A DNA stretch of 64,000 nt from the NCBI GenBank assembly GCA_035373625.1, contig DAOSNS010000021.1:1-64000 (forward strand), read 5' to 3'. This stretch comes from DSWT01 sp035373625. GTDB lineage: Bacteria > Chloroflexota > Anaerolineae > B4-G1 > SLSP01. Numbering within the stretch: the first letter of the stretch is position 1; each line of letters starts with the position of its first letter. Both the position numbers and the translations under genes were made by a program. The notes under the pieces are model-generated. The model had not been told where the DNA came from, searched no databases, and was given only the letters and a program-made list of their open reading frames with translations. Positions 23,017-31,310 of this stretch are shown here, in pieces.

Positions 23017-24216
23017 ATGCATACTGCGGACTATATTGCACTTGAAAAACGTTACGCTACGAACACCTACAATCCCCTGGAAGTGGTCATTTCGCGTGGC
23101 GAGGGGGTATGGGTCTGGGACGTGGAGGGCAAAAAGTACCTCGACTGCCTGAGTGGTTATTCCGCGCTCAACCAGGGACACCGTCACCCCCGTATTCTCA
23201 AGGCATTGATCGAGCAGGCGCAGCGTGTGACCCTCACATCGCGCGCGTTCTACAACGATCAGTTTCCCTTGCTGGCCAAAGAATTGTGCGAGCTGACCGG
23301 CTATCCGATGGTCATCGCGATGAACTCCGGTGCCGAAGCGGTCGAAGCTTCGCTGAAGGCAGCCCGGCTGTGGGGCTACCGGGTGAAAGGCGTCCCTGAC
23401 AATCAGGCCGAGATTCTCGTCTGCGACCATAACTTCCACGGGCGTACCATCACCGCCATTTCGCTTTCGACGACGCCGCTGTATAAGCATGGTTTTGGTC
23501 CGCTGACACCGGGATTCAAGGCAATCCCCTTCGGCGATGCGGCAGCGCTCGAAGCCGCCATCACACCGCATACCGTAGGTTTTCTGATCGAGCCGATCCA
23601 GGGCGAGGGAGGGGTGATCGTTCCGCCGGAAGGATACCTGCGCACCGTGCGCGAGATCTGTGACCGCCATAACGTGCTGTTCATTGCCGACGAAATCCAG
23701 ACCGGACTGGGTCGCACGGGGAAACTCTTCGCCTGCGATTGGGAGGATGTGCGCCCGGACTTGCTGGTGATGGGCAAAGCCTTGTCCGGCGGTATGATGC
23801 CGGTCTCCGCCGTCGTCGGGCGTCAGGAGATTCTGGGACTGTTCGGACCGGGGATGCACGGCTCCACCTTTGGGGGCAATCCTATGGGAGCGGCGGTAGC
23901 CCGCGAGGCGCTCCGGGTGATCGTCGAGGAGCGGCTGCCGGAACGCGCCCGCGAGTCGGGCGAGTATGCGATGCGTGAGCTACGGGCCATGCGCAGCCCT
24001 TATGTCGCCGAAGTGCGCGGCAAAGGTTTGCTCATCGGCATCGTGCTCAAAGATGAGGTGGGAAGCGCGCGACGTTTCTGCAAGTTGTTGAAAGAGCGTG
24101 GTTTGCTGATGCTGGAAACGCATCATACCATCATTCGTTTTGCACCGCCGCTGATCATCCCTAAAGACGTGCTGACGTGGGCCGTGGGTGAAATCCGCGC
24201 AGTGCTGGAGGGATGA
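23017..24216 (+). CDS. rocD: Ornithine-oxo-acid aminotransferase
   Basis: A 399-residue class III PLP enzyme. NTYNPLEVVISRGEGVWVWD at the N-terminus is characteristic of ornithine aminotransferase. SGAEAVEASLKAAR, NFHGRTITAISLS, FLIEPIQGEGGVIVPPEGYL, IADEIQTGLGRTG and the PLP Lys in VMGKALSGGMMPVSAV follow. It converts ornithine plus 2-oxoglutarate to glutamate semialdehyde plus glutamate, linking arginine/ornithine to proline. It stands alone with its own leader. It is distinct from the LysJ paralogue at 4946. Confidence 0.93.
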   Translation: MHTADYIALEKRYATNTYNPLEVVISRGEGVWVWDVEGKKYLDCLSGYSALNQGHRHPRILKALIEQAQRVTLTSRAFYNDQFPLLAKELCELTGYPMVIAMNSGAEAVEASLKAARLWGYRVKGVPDNQAEILVCDHNFHGRTITAISLSTTPLYKHGFGPLTPGFKAIPFGDAAALEAAITPHTVGFLIEPIQGEGGVIVPPEGYLRTVREICDRHNVLFIADEIQTGLGRTGKLFACDWEDVRPDLLVMGKALSGGMMPVSAVVGRQEILGLFGPGMHGSTFGGNPMGAAVAREALRVIVEERLPERARESGEYAMRELRAMRSPYVAEVRGKGLLIGIVLKDEVGSARRFCKLLKERGLLMLETHHTIIRFAPPLIIPKDVLTWAVGEIRAVLEG

Positions 24217-24246
24217 CTTTTTCGTTCCCCGGCGATGCCACGCCCG

Positions 24247-24330
24247 ACGATCAATCGTCCGGCTAAAAGAACAAAGCCCGCTAAAGCGGGTTTGAACCTT
24301 CTTAAGCCTGGTAATAAATCACCAGGCGGT
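24247..24330. other. Three adjacent small hairpins after rocD
   Basis: GACGAT-CA-ATCGTC (24247-24260), AAGCCCGC-TAAA-GCGGGTTT (about 24275-24295) and GCCTGGT-loop-ACCAGGC (about 24305-24326) follow the rocD stop. They may end transcription, though no long T-run follows. A TATAAT word at 24432-24437 may serve the next gene. Confidence 0.5.
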
Positions 24331-24496
24331 GGGCGCGGAACGGGCTGCCGATTTTTCAAGACGGCCCAAAGTGTAAACCAATTTCAGGGAGAAAATGAGC
24401 CCTCCCCCTTTTCCTTGCGCTTAATTTCGCGTATAATGGGAATAGGTAAAAGCGTCAAGAGAGTCTTTAGCCATTGGACGATTAAGGAGGTGCGCG

Positions 24497-24961
24497 ATGG
24501 AAATCACACCGGCTGTTTTGCGCACGCTTGACCTCTTCATGGGGTTAAGTGAAGAACAGTTGGCGGTGCTGGCGAAGATCGGCCGCGTTTCCGTGTTTCA
24601 CCGCGGCGACGTGGTGTTACGCGCAGGCGAGCAGAGTATCAACGTCTACGTCGTGCTGAAAGGACAGGTGGAGGTAGTCTCCGAGCTTGCGGAGAACACA
24701 ACCAGTCTCGTCATTCTAGGGGCGGGGCAAACCTTTGGCGAGATGTCGCTGCTTGATGCCGGCCCGCGTTCGGCGACGATCCGCTGTATCTCTGCCGAGG
24801 CAACGTTGCTTACCTTTGACGGAGGGGAATTGTTGCGCTTCTGGGAACAAGAGTCGAGAGTGGGGTATCGCATGATCTTCAACATTGCCCGCGACCTGGC
24901 GTTCAAGCTGCGCATCAGAAACCTGACAACGTCGGTACCAAATGAGGTGATGAAGCTATGA
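24497..24961 (+). CDS. Cyclic nucleotide-binding domain protein
   Basis: A 154-residue single-domain protein of the CRP/cNMP-binding fold. LFMGLSEEQLAVLAKIG starts the domain, GDVVLRAGEQSINVYVVLKG follows, and the phosphate-binding cassette is FGEMSLLDAGPRSATIRC near residue 80-97. There is no DNA-binding helix-turn-helix after the domain, so it is not a CRP regulator. It may sense a nucleotide and act through partners. AAGGAGGTGCGCG precedes the ATG. It overlaps the next small gene by four bases. Confidence 0.9.
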   Translation: MEITPAVLRTLDLFMGLSEEQLAVLAKIGRVSVFHRGDVVLRAGEQSINVYVVLKGQVEVVSELAENTTSLVILGAGQTFGEMSLLDAGPRSATIRCISAEATLLTFDGGELLRFWEQESRVGYRMIFNIARDLAFKLRIRNLTTSVPNEVMKL

Positions 24962-25179
24962 TCTACAAAGTCAGTTATGTCATCATTGGAGGGGACCGAC
25001 GGGGTGCGGTGATCAACCAGGACCATGCGCCGGAAATTGGGGCGCAGGTAGAAATAGGTGACCAGCTATGTGAAATCGTGGAAGTCCAGGAGTTAGTGCC
25101 TCCTATGGGCGATTTTGCTTATCTGCACGTCACGTGCCGCCCGATAGCCCAGCCGCCCGCTGACCGGCAAGACGCCTAG
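24958..25179 (+). CDS. Small hypothetical protein coupled to the cNMP-binding protein
   Basis: A 73-residue protein starting at the ATGA overlap with the cNMP-binding gene. It is probably all-beta (YKVSYVIIGGDRRGAVI, QVEIGDQLCEIVEVQEL), with a Pro-rich end. No family is recognised. Tight coupling suggests the two proteins act together. Confidence 0.7.
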   Translation: MIYKVSYVIIGGDRRGAVINQDHAPEIGAQVEIGDQLCEIVEVQELVPPMGDFAYLHVTCRPIAQPPADRQDA

Positions 25180-25229
25180 CAGGACGGCTTTCAGTCTGGT
25201 GGTCGAAGCCGATTTCCCGCATCGCAACG

Positions 25230-25259
25230 AAACCCCCGCCTGACGGTGGGGGTTTTTTG
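25230..25259 (+). terminator. Terminator of the cNMP operon
   Basis: AACCCCCGCC-TGA-CGGTGGGGGTT with a following TTTTTT. It lies between convergent genes and may partly serve the minus-strand ABC permease too. Confidence 0.85.
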
Positions 25260-25274
25260 TTTCGATGGCATCGC

Positions 25275-26729
25275 TTAATGGCCCAGGAATCTCAGCAGAA
25301 GCTGCGGCGTAATCTGCGTTTCGATCCATGCCGCGATCAGCAGCAACGGAACGACGACGCTCCCCATGAGTTTTATCAAATGCCCCAGTTCGCGGATTAT
25401 CCCTACCGCACCACCGCCCTCATCGGATGGCGTGAGGATAATGTCTCCTATCCGCATCGCCTGAGCCGTTGCCAGAATGGCTGCCGGAAACTCCACAATC
25501 CCGTGAGGGAGAACGGTAGCACTCAAAAACGCCCACGGATCGAACCCGATTTTGCCGACCTGCGCCACGATGTACACGACGATGGCGATGGGCGCGAGCA
25601 ACAGCAACAACGCCAGAATCCCCAACGAGAAGAGACCCAGCAGCGCCCCTACCAGCAACGAGCGTACATTGTTGAACAACACCGCCCAGGGCGAAAAGGT
25701 AGTCAACAAGCCGCTCTCGGATACCATGGAGCTGATACTTTCGAGGCTACTGATGGTTGTGGTATCGAACACCTCGGGCGGCAGAGGAAAGCGCGCGACG
25801 CCCCACATCCCCACATACAGCCCCCCGGCGATGGTCACCACCGTCGTAATCAACAACTCCGGCCATAATCGTCGGATCAATGCGGGAACTTCTCGGGTGT
25901 ACAGGGCTTTCAGACCGTGATGTGGCCATGCCGCTTCCCAAAAGACGTGAGCCGCATAGCTCAGGTTGAGTTGATCAATGTCCCGACCCAGCAAATGCTC
26001 GCGGTTGAAGACCCGAATGCCCAAACGGATGAGCAAGACGTTCAACACCACCAGGAACAATGCAATGAGCCACAGGGTCGTGTAGTCTGCAAAGAGCAAA
26101 AAACTGGCCTCGACCTGCAAGAGAAACGCCATGGGGATAATGATGAAGCTGGCGAGCAGGTTCGCCGCGCGCACGCTCGTGGCCTGGCTGGAGACGATGA
26201 CGGCTCCGGAGACCATCACCAGCGCTTCAGCCGTCGCCAGGGCCATAGAGACCAACAGCAACTCCACGGTGGGCTGCCAGTGCAGTGAAAACTTCAGCAA
26301 CAGCAAATAGACCACCATCCCCAAATAACTGGCGAGGACGGGTAGGATCGTCGTGGCGATCAGCTTGCCGGCGTACAATTGCAGGTCGGTCAGTGGCGTC
26401 GCCAGAAGCGGTTCAAGACTGCGGCGTTCTTTTTCACCGATGAAGGTTTCCAGTGCGATGACCAGCGAGAAAGAGCTAGGGAAGAAGCCGACCACCAGCA
26501 TCATAAAGGGCAGCAGTCGCTCGATGATCAACTTGGCCCCGTATTGATTGACGAATTCCATGCCCCGGCTGGCGGCCAGGTTTGCCAGGAAGGGGAACGC
26601 CGTTACCAGCACGATGATGGGCAGGACAATACGCCAGTCGCGCAGCGTATCTTTCAGTTCACGCCGCACGATCACCAAAATCGGCCCAATGTTATCTACA
26701 AAACGCTGTTGAATCCGGACGGCACTCAT
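25275..26729 (-). CDS. ABC-2 type transporter permease
   Basis: A 484-residue membrane protein. It starts at ATG 26729 with GGGAGC upstream, overlapping the ATPase stop as ATGA; longer in-frame extension only shadows the ATPase gene. The N-terminal VIVRRELKDTLRDWRIVLPII precedes the first helix. The segment EKERRSLEPLLATPLTDLQL is the conserved cytoplasmic loop of Na-efflux/ABC-2 permeases (NatB-like). About eight hydrophobic helices follow, in two blocks, with SpoIIM-like features in the second. With the ATPase it forms an exporter of unknown substrate. Confidence 0.85.
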   Translation of the reverse strand: MSAVRIQQRFVDNIGPILVIVRRELKDTLRDWRIVLPIIVLVTAFPFLANLAASRGMEFVNQYGAKLIIERLLPFMMLVVGFFPSSFSLVIALETFIGEKERRSLEPLLATPLTDLQLYAGKLIATTILPVLASYLGMVVYLLLLKFSLHWQPTVELLLVSMALATAEALVMVSGAVIVSSQATSVRAANLLASFIIIPMAFLLQVEASFLLFADYTTLWLIALFLVVLNVLLIRLGIRVFNREHLLGRDIDQLNLSYAAHVFWEAAWPHHGLKALYTREVPALIRRLWPELLITTVVTIAGGLYVGMWGVARFPLPPEVFDTTTISSLESISSMVSESGLLTTFSPWAVLFNNVRSLLVGALLGLFSLGILALLLLLAPIAIVVYIVAQVGKIGFDPWAFLSATVLPHGIVEFPAAILATAQAMRIGDIILTPSDEGGGAVGIIRELGHLIKLMGSVVVPLLLIAAWIETQITPQLLLRFLGH

Positions 26730-27712
26730 TCTACGCTCCCATTTCCCATTCCCAATTCGCCACTCCCCATTCCCAATTCCCCATTCCCCTGCTTCCCTTC
26801 CCACACAACGCGCAGGTAGACCGCTTCCAGGCTTTGCGCGACCTCGCTCAACGTCACAACCGGAATGTCGGAGGTCGCAAGCGCGCGCAGGAGTGCGGGA
26901 TTCGTCATCGTTGGATCGGGGGTGCGGTACCGCACCCAATCGGCGCCGTAGTCGCTCACGGTGGCGAAGCGTTCAATCAGCGCCACGGCACCGTTGTGAG
27001 GTGCATGGAGCAGGCGGATTTCCATCAACGGCGGGCCGAGGAGCCGCGCTTTCAGTTCAGCGGCGGTGCCATACTCGATGATTTGTCCCTGGCGGATGAT
27101 GGCAATGCGATCGGCCAATTCCTCGGCTTCCGGCAGGTTATGGGTGCAGACGATAATGGTGCGTTGCGCGTCACTGCGCAGTTGCAGGATGGTATCGCGG
27201 ACCAACCGGGCACTTTCTGGATCCATCGCCGACGTTGGCTCGTCGAGCAATAGGACGGGGGGATCGTGCAACAGAGCACGCATAAGGGCGATTTTTTGTG
27301 CCATACCTCTGGAGTATTCTCCCAGGCGGCGGTCAAGGGCATGGCTCATCTTGAAGGCTTCGGCCAGAAACGCGATACGCTCTTTGCGCGCTTTTGTGGA
27401 TAGCCGGCACACCTGTCCAAAGAAATCCAGATACTCACGGCCCGACATGCGGCTGTACAGGCCCGGCGCTTCGGTGAGCACGCCGACATTGCGCCGTACC
27501 ATGTGGCCTTGCGTCGCCACATCATAGCCGGCAATGCGGGCACGTCCGGCGGTAGGTTTGAGAATCGCGGAGAGCATGCGGATGGTGGTGGTCTTACCGG
27601 CGCCGTTGGGACCCAATAAGGCCAAAACTTCGCCCGGCTGTACTGTCAGGGTGATGTTGTCCACGGCCAGTAGCGTGTCAAATTGCTTGCTCAATCTTTC
27701 CATCTCAATCAT
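26726..27712 (-). CDS. ABC transporter ATP-binding protein with repeat-encoded tail
   Basis: A 328-residue ABC-2 type ATPase. Walker A is GPNGAGKTTTIRML near residue 35, the Q-loop is in the following VGVLTEAPGLY, the signature is YSRGMAQKIALMRAL (degenerate SGG), Walker B is VLLLDEPTSAMDP, and the H-loop is VCTHNL. The C-terminal extension ends in a Gly/Asn/Met-rich tail encoded by GGGAATN 7-bp words at 26735-26803. It partners the permease directly downstream. It has its own promoter after the ftsZ terminator. Confidence 0.9.
   Translation of the reverse strand: MIEMERLSKQFDTLLAVDNITLTVQPGEVLALLGPNGAGKTTTIRMLSAILKPTAGRARIAGYDVATQGHMVRRNVGVLTEAPGLYSRMSGREYLDFFGQVCRLSTKARKERIAFLAEAFKMSHALDRRLGEYSRGMAQKIALMRALLHDPPVLLLDEPTSAMDPESARLVRDTILQLRSDAQRTIIVCTHNLPEAEELADRIAIIRQGQIIEYGTAAELKARLLGPPLMEIRLLHAPHNGAVALIERFATVSDYGADWVRYRTPDPTMTNPALLRALATSDIPVVTLSEVAQSLEAVYLRVVWEGKQGNGELGMGSGELGMGNGSVE
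26735..26803. repeat. GGGAATN array inside the 3' end of the ABC ATPase gene
   Basis: Seen on the minus strand as GGGAATG, GGGAATT, GGGAATG, GGGAGTG and GCGAATT words, mostly 7 bp apart. It encodes about 20 residues rich in Gly, Asn, Glu, Leu and Met just before the stop. Confidence 0.8.
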
Positions 27713-27741
27713 GCCTGCATCCCTCCACTCTAAGCGGCATG

Positions 27742-27769
27742 ATTATACCATAAAAACGGCAATTTTGAA
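27742..27769 (-). promoter_or_regulatory. Promoter of the ABC-2 exporter pair
   Basis: Minus strand TTCAAA (27769-27764), a 16-bp spacer and TATAAT (27747-27742) with an extended TGG before the -10 box. It stands 29 bp upstream of the ATPase start. Confidence 0.65.
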
Positions 27770-27781
27770 GATAATGATGAT

Positions 27782-27820
27782 AAAAAGGCCTGGCAGATTT
27801 ATCGAAAACCTGCCAGGCCT
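27782..27820 (-). terminator. Strong terminator of the dcw/ftsZ operon
   Basis: AGGCCTGGCAG and CTGCCAGGCCT form a perfect 11-bp stem with a 13-nt loop, followed on the minus strand by TTTTTAT. It lies about 120 bp after the ftsZ stop. The stretch between holds GTCTACT and GTTTACC short words. Confidence 0.92.
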
Positions 27821-27937
27821 ACACGGTTTCAACGCTGGAAAGTTGGCACGTTGGAACGTTACGGACAACTGTGAGCCGCAAGCCCGCAGTTTCTCCGTCT
27901 ACTGTCTCCCACCCTTATCCCGTTTACCGTCTACTGT

Positions 27938-29008
27938 CTATCGTCTCCGCAAGAAAGCCGGAATTTCGATGTTATCACGATCCACCACACTGGCGCTGAA
28001 CAGCTCATGCGTTTCGGCACGGCGCGGTTGGGATTGCATGCGCGCGCGCTCCGGGCGTTCGTCGCCATCGAAGCCTGTGGCGATGACGGTGATGCGCACT
28101 TCGTCATTCATGGCTTTGTCAATGACCGCGCCGAAGATGAGGTTAACGTCGGGATGCGCCGTCTCGCGGATGATCGAAGCCGCCTCATTGACCTCGTAGA
28201 GCGTCAGGCTCTCGCCGCCGGTGATGTTGAAGAGGATGCCCCGTGCGCCGTCAATGGTGATGTCCAACAGACGGCTGGAAATGGCCTGTTGCGCGGCCTC
28301 AATGGCGCGATTATCGCCGGTAGCGCGGCCCACCGCCATCAACGCGGCCCCGCCTTCCTGCATAATCGCCTTCACATCGGCGAAGTCCAGGTTGACCAGG
28401 CCGGGCACGGTGATGACTTCGGTGATGCCCTGGATGCCCTGGCGCAACACGTCATCGGCAACGCGGAAAGCGTCCACCAGGCTCACGCGCTTCTCAGTGA
28501 TCTCCAACAGGCGGTCGTTGGGGATGACGATGAGGGTATCCACCACCTGCTTGAGCGCCTCGATGCCTTCGGCGGCCACACGGGCGCGTTTTGCACCCTC
28601 GAACGTGAAGGGGCGCGTGACCACACCGATGGTGAGGGCCTTAAGCTCCTCTTTGGCGATGCGGGCAATGACCGGCGCGGCACCGGTTCCCGTTCCGCCT
28701 CCCATACCGGCGGTGACGAAAACCATGTCCGAGCCTTGCAGCACCTCGCGGATCTCGTCCTGCGACTCCTCGGCGGCTTTGCGGCCTTCTTCAGGATTGC
28801 CACCCGCTCCCAGGCCGCGCGTCACGGTGTCGCCGATGCGCAGGGCTTTGGGAGCGTTGCACAACATTAAAGCCTGCCCATCGGTGTTGACGGCGATGAA
28901 GTCCACACCTTGCAGCCCTTCGGCAATCATCCGATTGACGGCATTGCTGCCGCCGCCCCCCACACCCACCACACGGATTTGGGCGAAGTTCTCTCCTTTA
29001 TTCGTCAT
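27938..29008 (-). CDS. ftsZ: Cell division protein FtsZ
   Basis: A 356-residue tubulin-like GTPase from ATG 29008 (GGAGGCGCTAAG upstream). GVGGGGSNAVNRM near the start, the tubulin signature GGGTGTGAAPVIA near residue 105, and the T7 loop region VNLDFADVKAIM are intact. The C-terminal peptide DNIEIPAFLRRR is the tail that binds FtsA. It polymerises into the Z ring. Last gene of the dcw cluster; its TAG stop falls in short-word DNA. Confidence 0.97.
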   Translation of the reverse strand: MTNKGENFAQIRVVGVGGGGSNAVNRMIAEGLQGVDFIAVNTDGQALMLCNAPKALRIGDTVTRGLGAGGNPEEGRKAAEESQDEIREVLQGSDMVFVTAGMGGGTGTGAAPVIARIAKEELKALTIGVVTRPFTFEGAKRARVAAEGIEALKQVVDTLIVIPNDRLLEITEKRVSLVDAFRVADDVLRQGIQGITEVITVPGLVNLDFADVKAIMQEGGAALMAVGRATGDNRAIEAAQQAISSRLLDITIDGARGILFNITGGESLTLYEVNEAASIIRETAHPDVNLIFGAVIDKAMNDEVRITVIATGFDGDERPERARMQSQPRRAETHELFSASVVDRDNIEIPAFLRRR

Positions 29009-29096
29009 CTTAGCGCCTCCTTCACTGTGTTGATATTGTTTGCGATGTGATGATAAGCTATTATAATTCATTGCCGTTTCTCCTTTCCTTCACCTC

Positions 29097-30317
29097 TTAT
29101 TCTGGTAACAGGGCCCGCAGCCAGGGCAAGATACGTTTCCACCAGGGGATGCGCACGGTTCTCCAGCCGCCGCCTTCTTCCCACATAGGGGTCCATTCCA
29201 CTAGACCTACCGCTACCGCGGCGGCAGGGTTGTTCACCTGATCGGTCAAGCCGGTGATGTTTTTCGGCACCCCGATCTGCACCGGCAGTCCAAAAAGATC
29301 GCGTGCCAGTTCGCGCAGGCCCGGCAACTGCGCCGTGCCGCCGCACAGCACCAATCCCGCCGGCAACAGGCCGTCGTAGCCGGAGCGTTTGATTTCCTGT
29401 TGCACGTTTTCGAGGATTTCCTCACAACGCGCCTGGACAATTTCCGCAAGCCGCCAGCGCGGGATCACCACCGGGCTGCTTTCGCCGTAAGGAGAAATGG
29501 TGAGGCGTTCATCTTCGGCGACTTGTGCGGCTATCGCGTGCCCATGCCGCAGCTTCACCTGCTCGGCGACTTCGGGGGGCAGGCGCAGGCCGATGGCGAT
29601 GTCGTTGGTGATGTACTCACCACCGATGGGCAGCGAGCGCGTGTGCCATACCGTACCTTCGATGAAGATGGCGATGTCGGTGGTGCCCTCGCCGATGTCC
29701 ACAAGCACCACACCCATTTCCTTCTCGGTTGTGGAAAGCACGGCTTTGCCGGTTGCCAGGCTGGTGAGCACCAGTTCGCTCACCTCGACACCCGCGCCTT
29801 GCACGCACTTTTTCAAGTTCTGAACGGCGGTGCTCGATCCCATCACGACATGGGCCTCGACTTCCAGCCGGAAGCCGTGCATGCCCAACGGGTCGCGCAC
29901 CCCTTGTTGTCCGTCCACGGTGTAGCTGCGGGGGACGATGTGCACCAGTTCCTGATTCTGGGGGAGCACGATGGCCCCGGCGGCTTCCAGGGCGCGATCT
30001 ACATCGTCGGGGGTGATGCCACGGTCACGCCGCGCCACACCGACCACGCCCTGGCTGTTCCGCGAGCTAATGTGTGTACCGGCGATGCCAACATAAGCCC
30101 GTTCGATCTGGTAGCCGGAGCTTTGTTCGGCCCGTTCTACGGCTTCGGCGATGGCCGCAGTGGCTTCGTTCACGTTGACGATAACACCTTTCTTGACGCC
30201 CTTGCTGGGCGACTGTCCCACACCGACAATGCGCGCGCCTTCTGCTTCGGTGATTTCTCCCACCAGCACCAGGATACGGTGACTCCCAACATCAATGCCT
30301 ACAACCGAGCGTTCCAC
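29097..30317 (-). CDS. ftsA: Cell division protein FtsA
   Basis: An actin-fold protein of about 406 residues. VGIDVGSHRI (phosphate 1), VLVDIGEGTTDIAIF (phosphate 2) and GLVLCGGTAQLPGL (adenosine motif) are present. The Trp-rich end RIPWWKRILPWLRALL is a typical amphipathic membrane anchor. It ties FtsZ filaments to the membrane. Start choice: GTG at 30317 follows AAAAGGGGG with good spacing; the frame is open to GTG 30338. Confidence 0.95.
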   Translation of the reverse strand: MERSVVGIDVGSHRILVLVGEITEAEGARIVGVGQSPSKGVKKGVIVNVNEATAAIAEAVERAEQSSGYQIERAYVGIAGTHISSRNSQGVVGVARRDRGITPDDVDRALEAAGAIVLPQNQELVHIVPRSYTVDGQQGVRDPLGMHGFRLEVEAHVVMGSSTAVQNLKKCVQGAGVEVSELVLTSLATGKAVLSTTEKEMGVVLVDIGEGTTDIAIFIEGTVWHTRSLPIGGEYITNDIAIGLRLPPEVAEQVKLRHGHAIAAQVAEDERLTISPYGESSPVVIPRWRLAEIVQARCEEILENVQQEIKRSGYDGLLPAGLVLCGGTAQLPGLRELARDLFGLPVQIGVPKNITGLTDQVNNPAAAVAVGLVEWTPMWEEGGGWRTVRIPWWKRILPWLRALLPE

Positions 30318-30331
30318 AATCACACCCCCTT

Positions 30332-31132
30332 TTACCACAAGCGTTCGAGTGAGTACGTTGGATTTTCAGGAAAGCGGACGTCTATTGCCCAGGGGAAGAC
30401 CTGGCGCGCGTCCAGGTGTGCCACGAGTGCCCGGTAGATGTCCCAGCGGGCACGCATTTCCGGCCCCACGCCAAACGCGACACGCCGCCCTTGCGGGTCT
30501 GTCCAGATCAGGCCACGCTGGGGATGGTATTCCAATTCATCGGTCGCCACGCCCAGCGCCGTCAACGCCTGTACGCCTTCCAGCACGGAAACGAGCAAGC
30601 GGGGCTTTTCGGGGTCCGGTATAGGCCCACGCACAATCGGCAGGCCAGCCCGCACTTCGGAGGCTGGGAAGCGCAGCCCTACTTTATCCACCCAGTACAT
30701 TTCGGACCCACTGACCCAATTGAGCACCGGGGCGCGTTCCGTCACGGAGATGGTGCACGTGGCGGGGAAACGGCGACACTCGACCTGAGCCGTTGTCACG
30801 GCAGGCACTTGCTCCAGGATGTGCTTTTCGGCCACCCGTGGACGCAGGCGCAGGCCGTGCCACCCCAGTAAGTCCGACGCGATGGCCACCGTGCGGGCAG
30901 TCTGTGAGGTGGAGGCGCCGATGATCTGCAGGTCTTCACCCATCAAATACCAGCGATCATCCAGCAGGAGCCACAGGATACTGCTGCCGACCAGAAGCAA
31001 CGCCAGGATCAACCGCCACGGAATGTCCCGCGCTTGCTCAGCATATCGGCCACGCCGCGCGCGTGGATAAACCTGCGGCTGTGGGGCCAACAGGGCTGCC
31101 GTCCGATAGTACAGGCGTTTTCGTGTTTTCAT
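30332..31132 (-). CDS. ftsQ: Cell division protein FtsQ/DivIB
   Basis: A 266-residue bitopic protein. One helix at about residues 37-55 (RLILALLLVGSSILWLLL) is followed by a POTRA domain (IIGASTSQTARTVAIASDLL; QVECRRFPATCTISVTER) and the FtsQ beta domain. It links early and late divisome proteins outside the membrane. The ATG follows short-word DNA (ACTAAAAACT) with no clear Shine-Dalgarno site. Confidence 0.9.
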   Translation of the reverse strand: MKTRKRLYYRTAALLAPQPQVYPRARRGRYAEQARDIPWRLILALLLVGSSILWLLLDDRWYLMGEDLQIIGASTSQTARTVAIASDLLGWHGLRLRPRVAEKHILEQVPAVTTAQVECRRFPATCTISVTERAPVLNWVSGSEMYWVDKVGLRFPASEVRAGLPIVRGPIPDPEKPRLLVSVLEGVQALTALGVATDELEYHPQRGLIWTDPQGRRVAFGVGPEMRARWDIYRALVAHLDARQVFPWAIDVRFPENPTYSLERLW

Positions 31133-31135
31133 AGT

Positions 31136-31288
31136 TTTTAGTTGTTAGTCATTAGTCGTTAGTCGTTAGTCATTAGTCATTAGTCGTTAGTCATTAGTCG
31201 TTAGTCGTTGGTCGTTGGTCGTTGGTCGTTAGTCGTTGGTCGTTAGTCGCTAGTCGTTAGTCGTTAGTCGTTAGTCGTTGGTCGTTAA
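31136..31288. repeat. TTAGTCN 7-bp array between ddl and ftsQ
   Basis: About 20 consecutive 7-bp words TTAGTCG, TTAGTCA or TTGGTCG, all in one sense, fill the gap between ddl and ftsQ. Confidence 0.9.
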
Positions 31289-31310
31289 GCTAATCGCTGA
31301 TGGCTGATAA

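Noticed and set aside
24247..24330. Structured RNA or riboswitch after rocD
   Set aside because: The three hairpins are short, independent and in a 3' position; nothing beyond terminator or REP-like function is supported.
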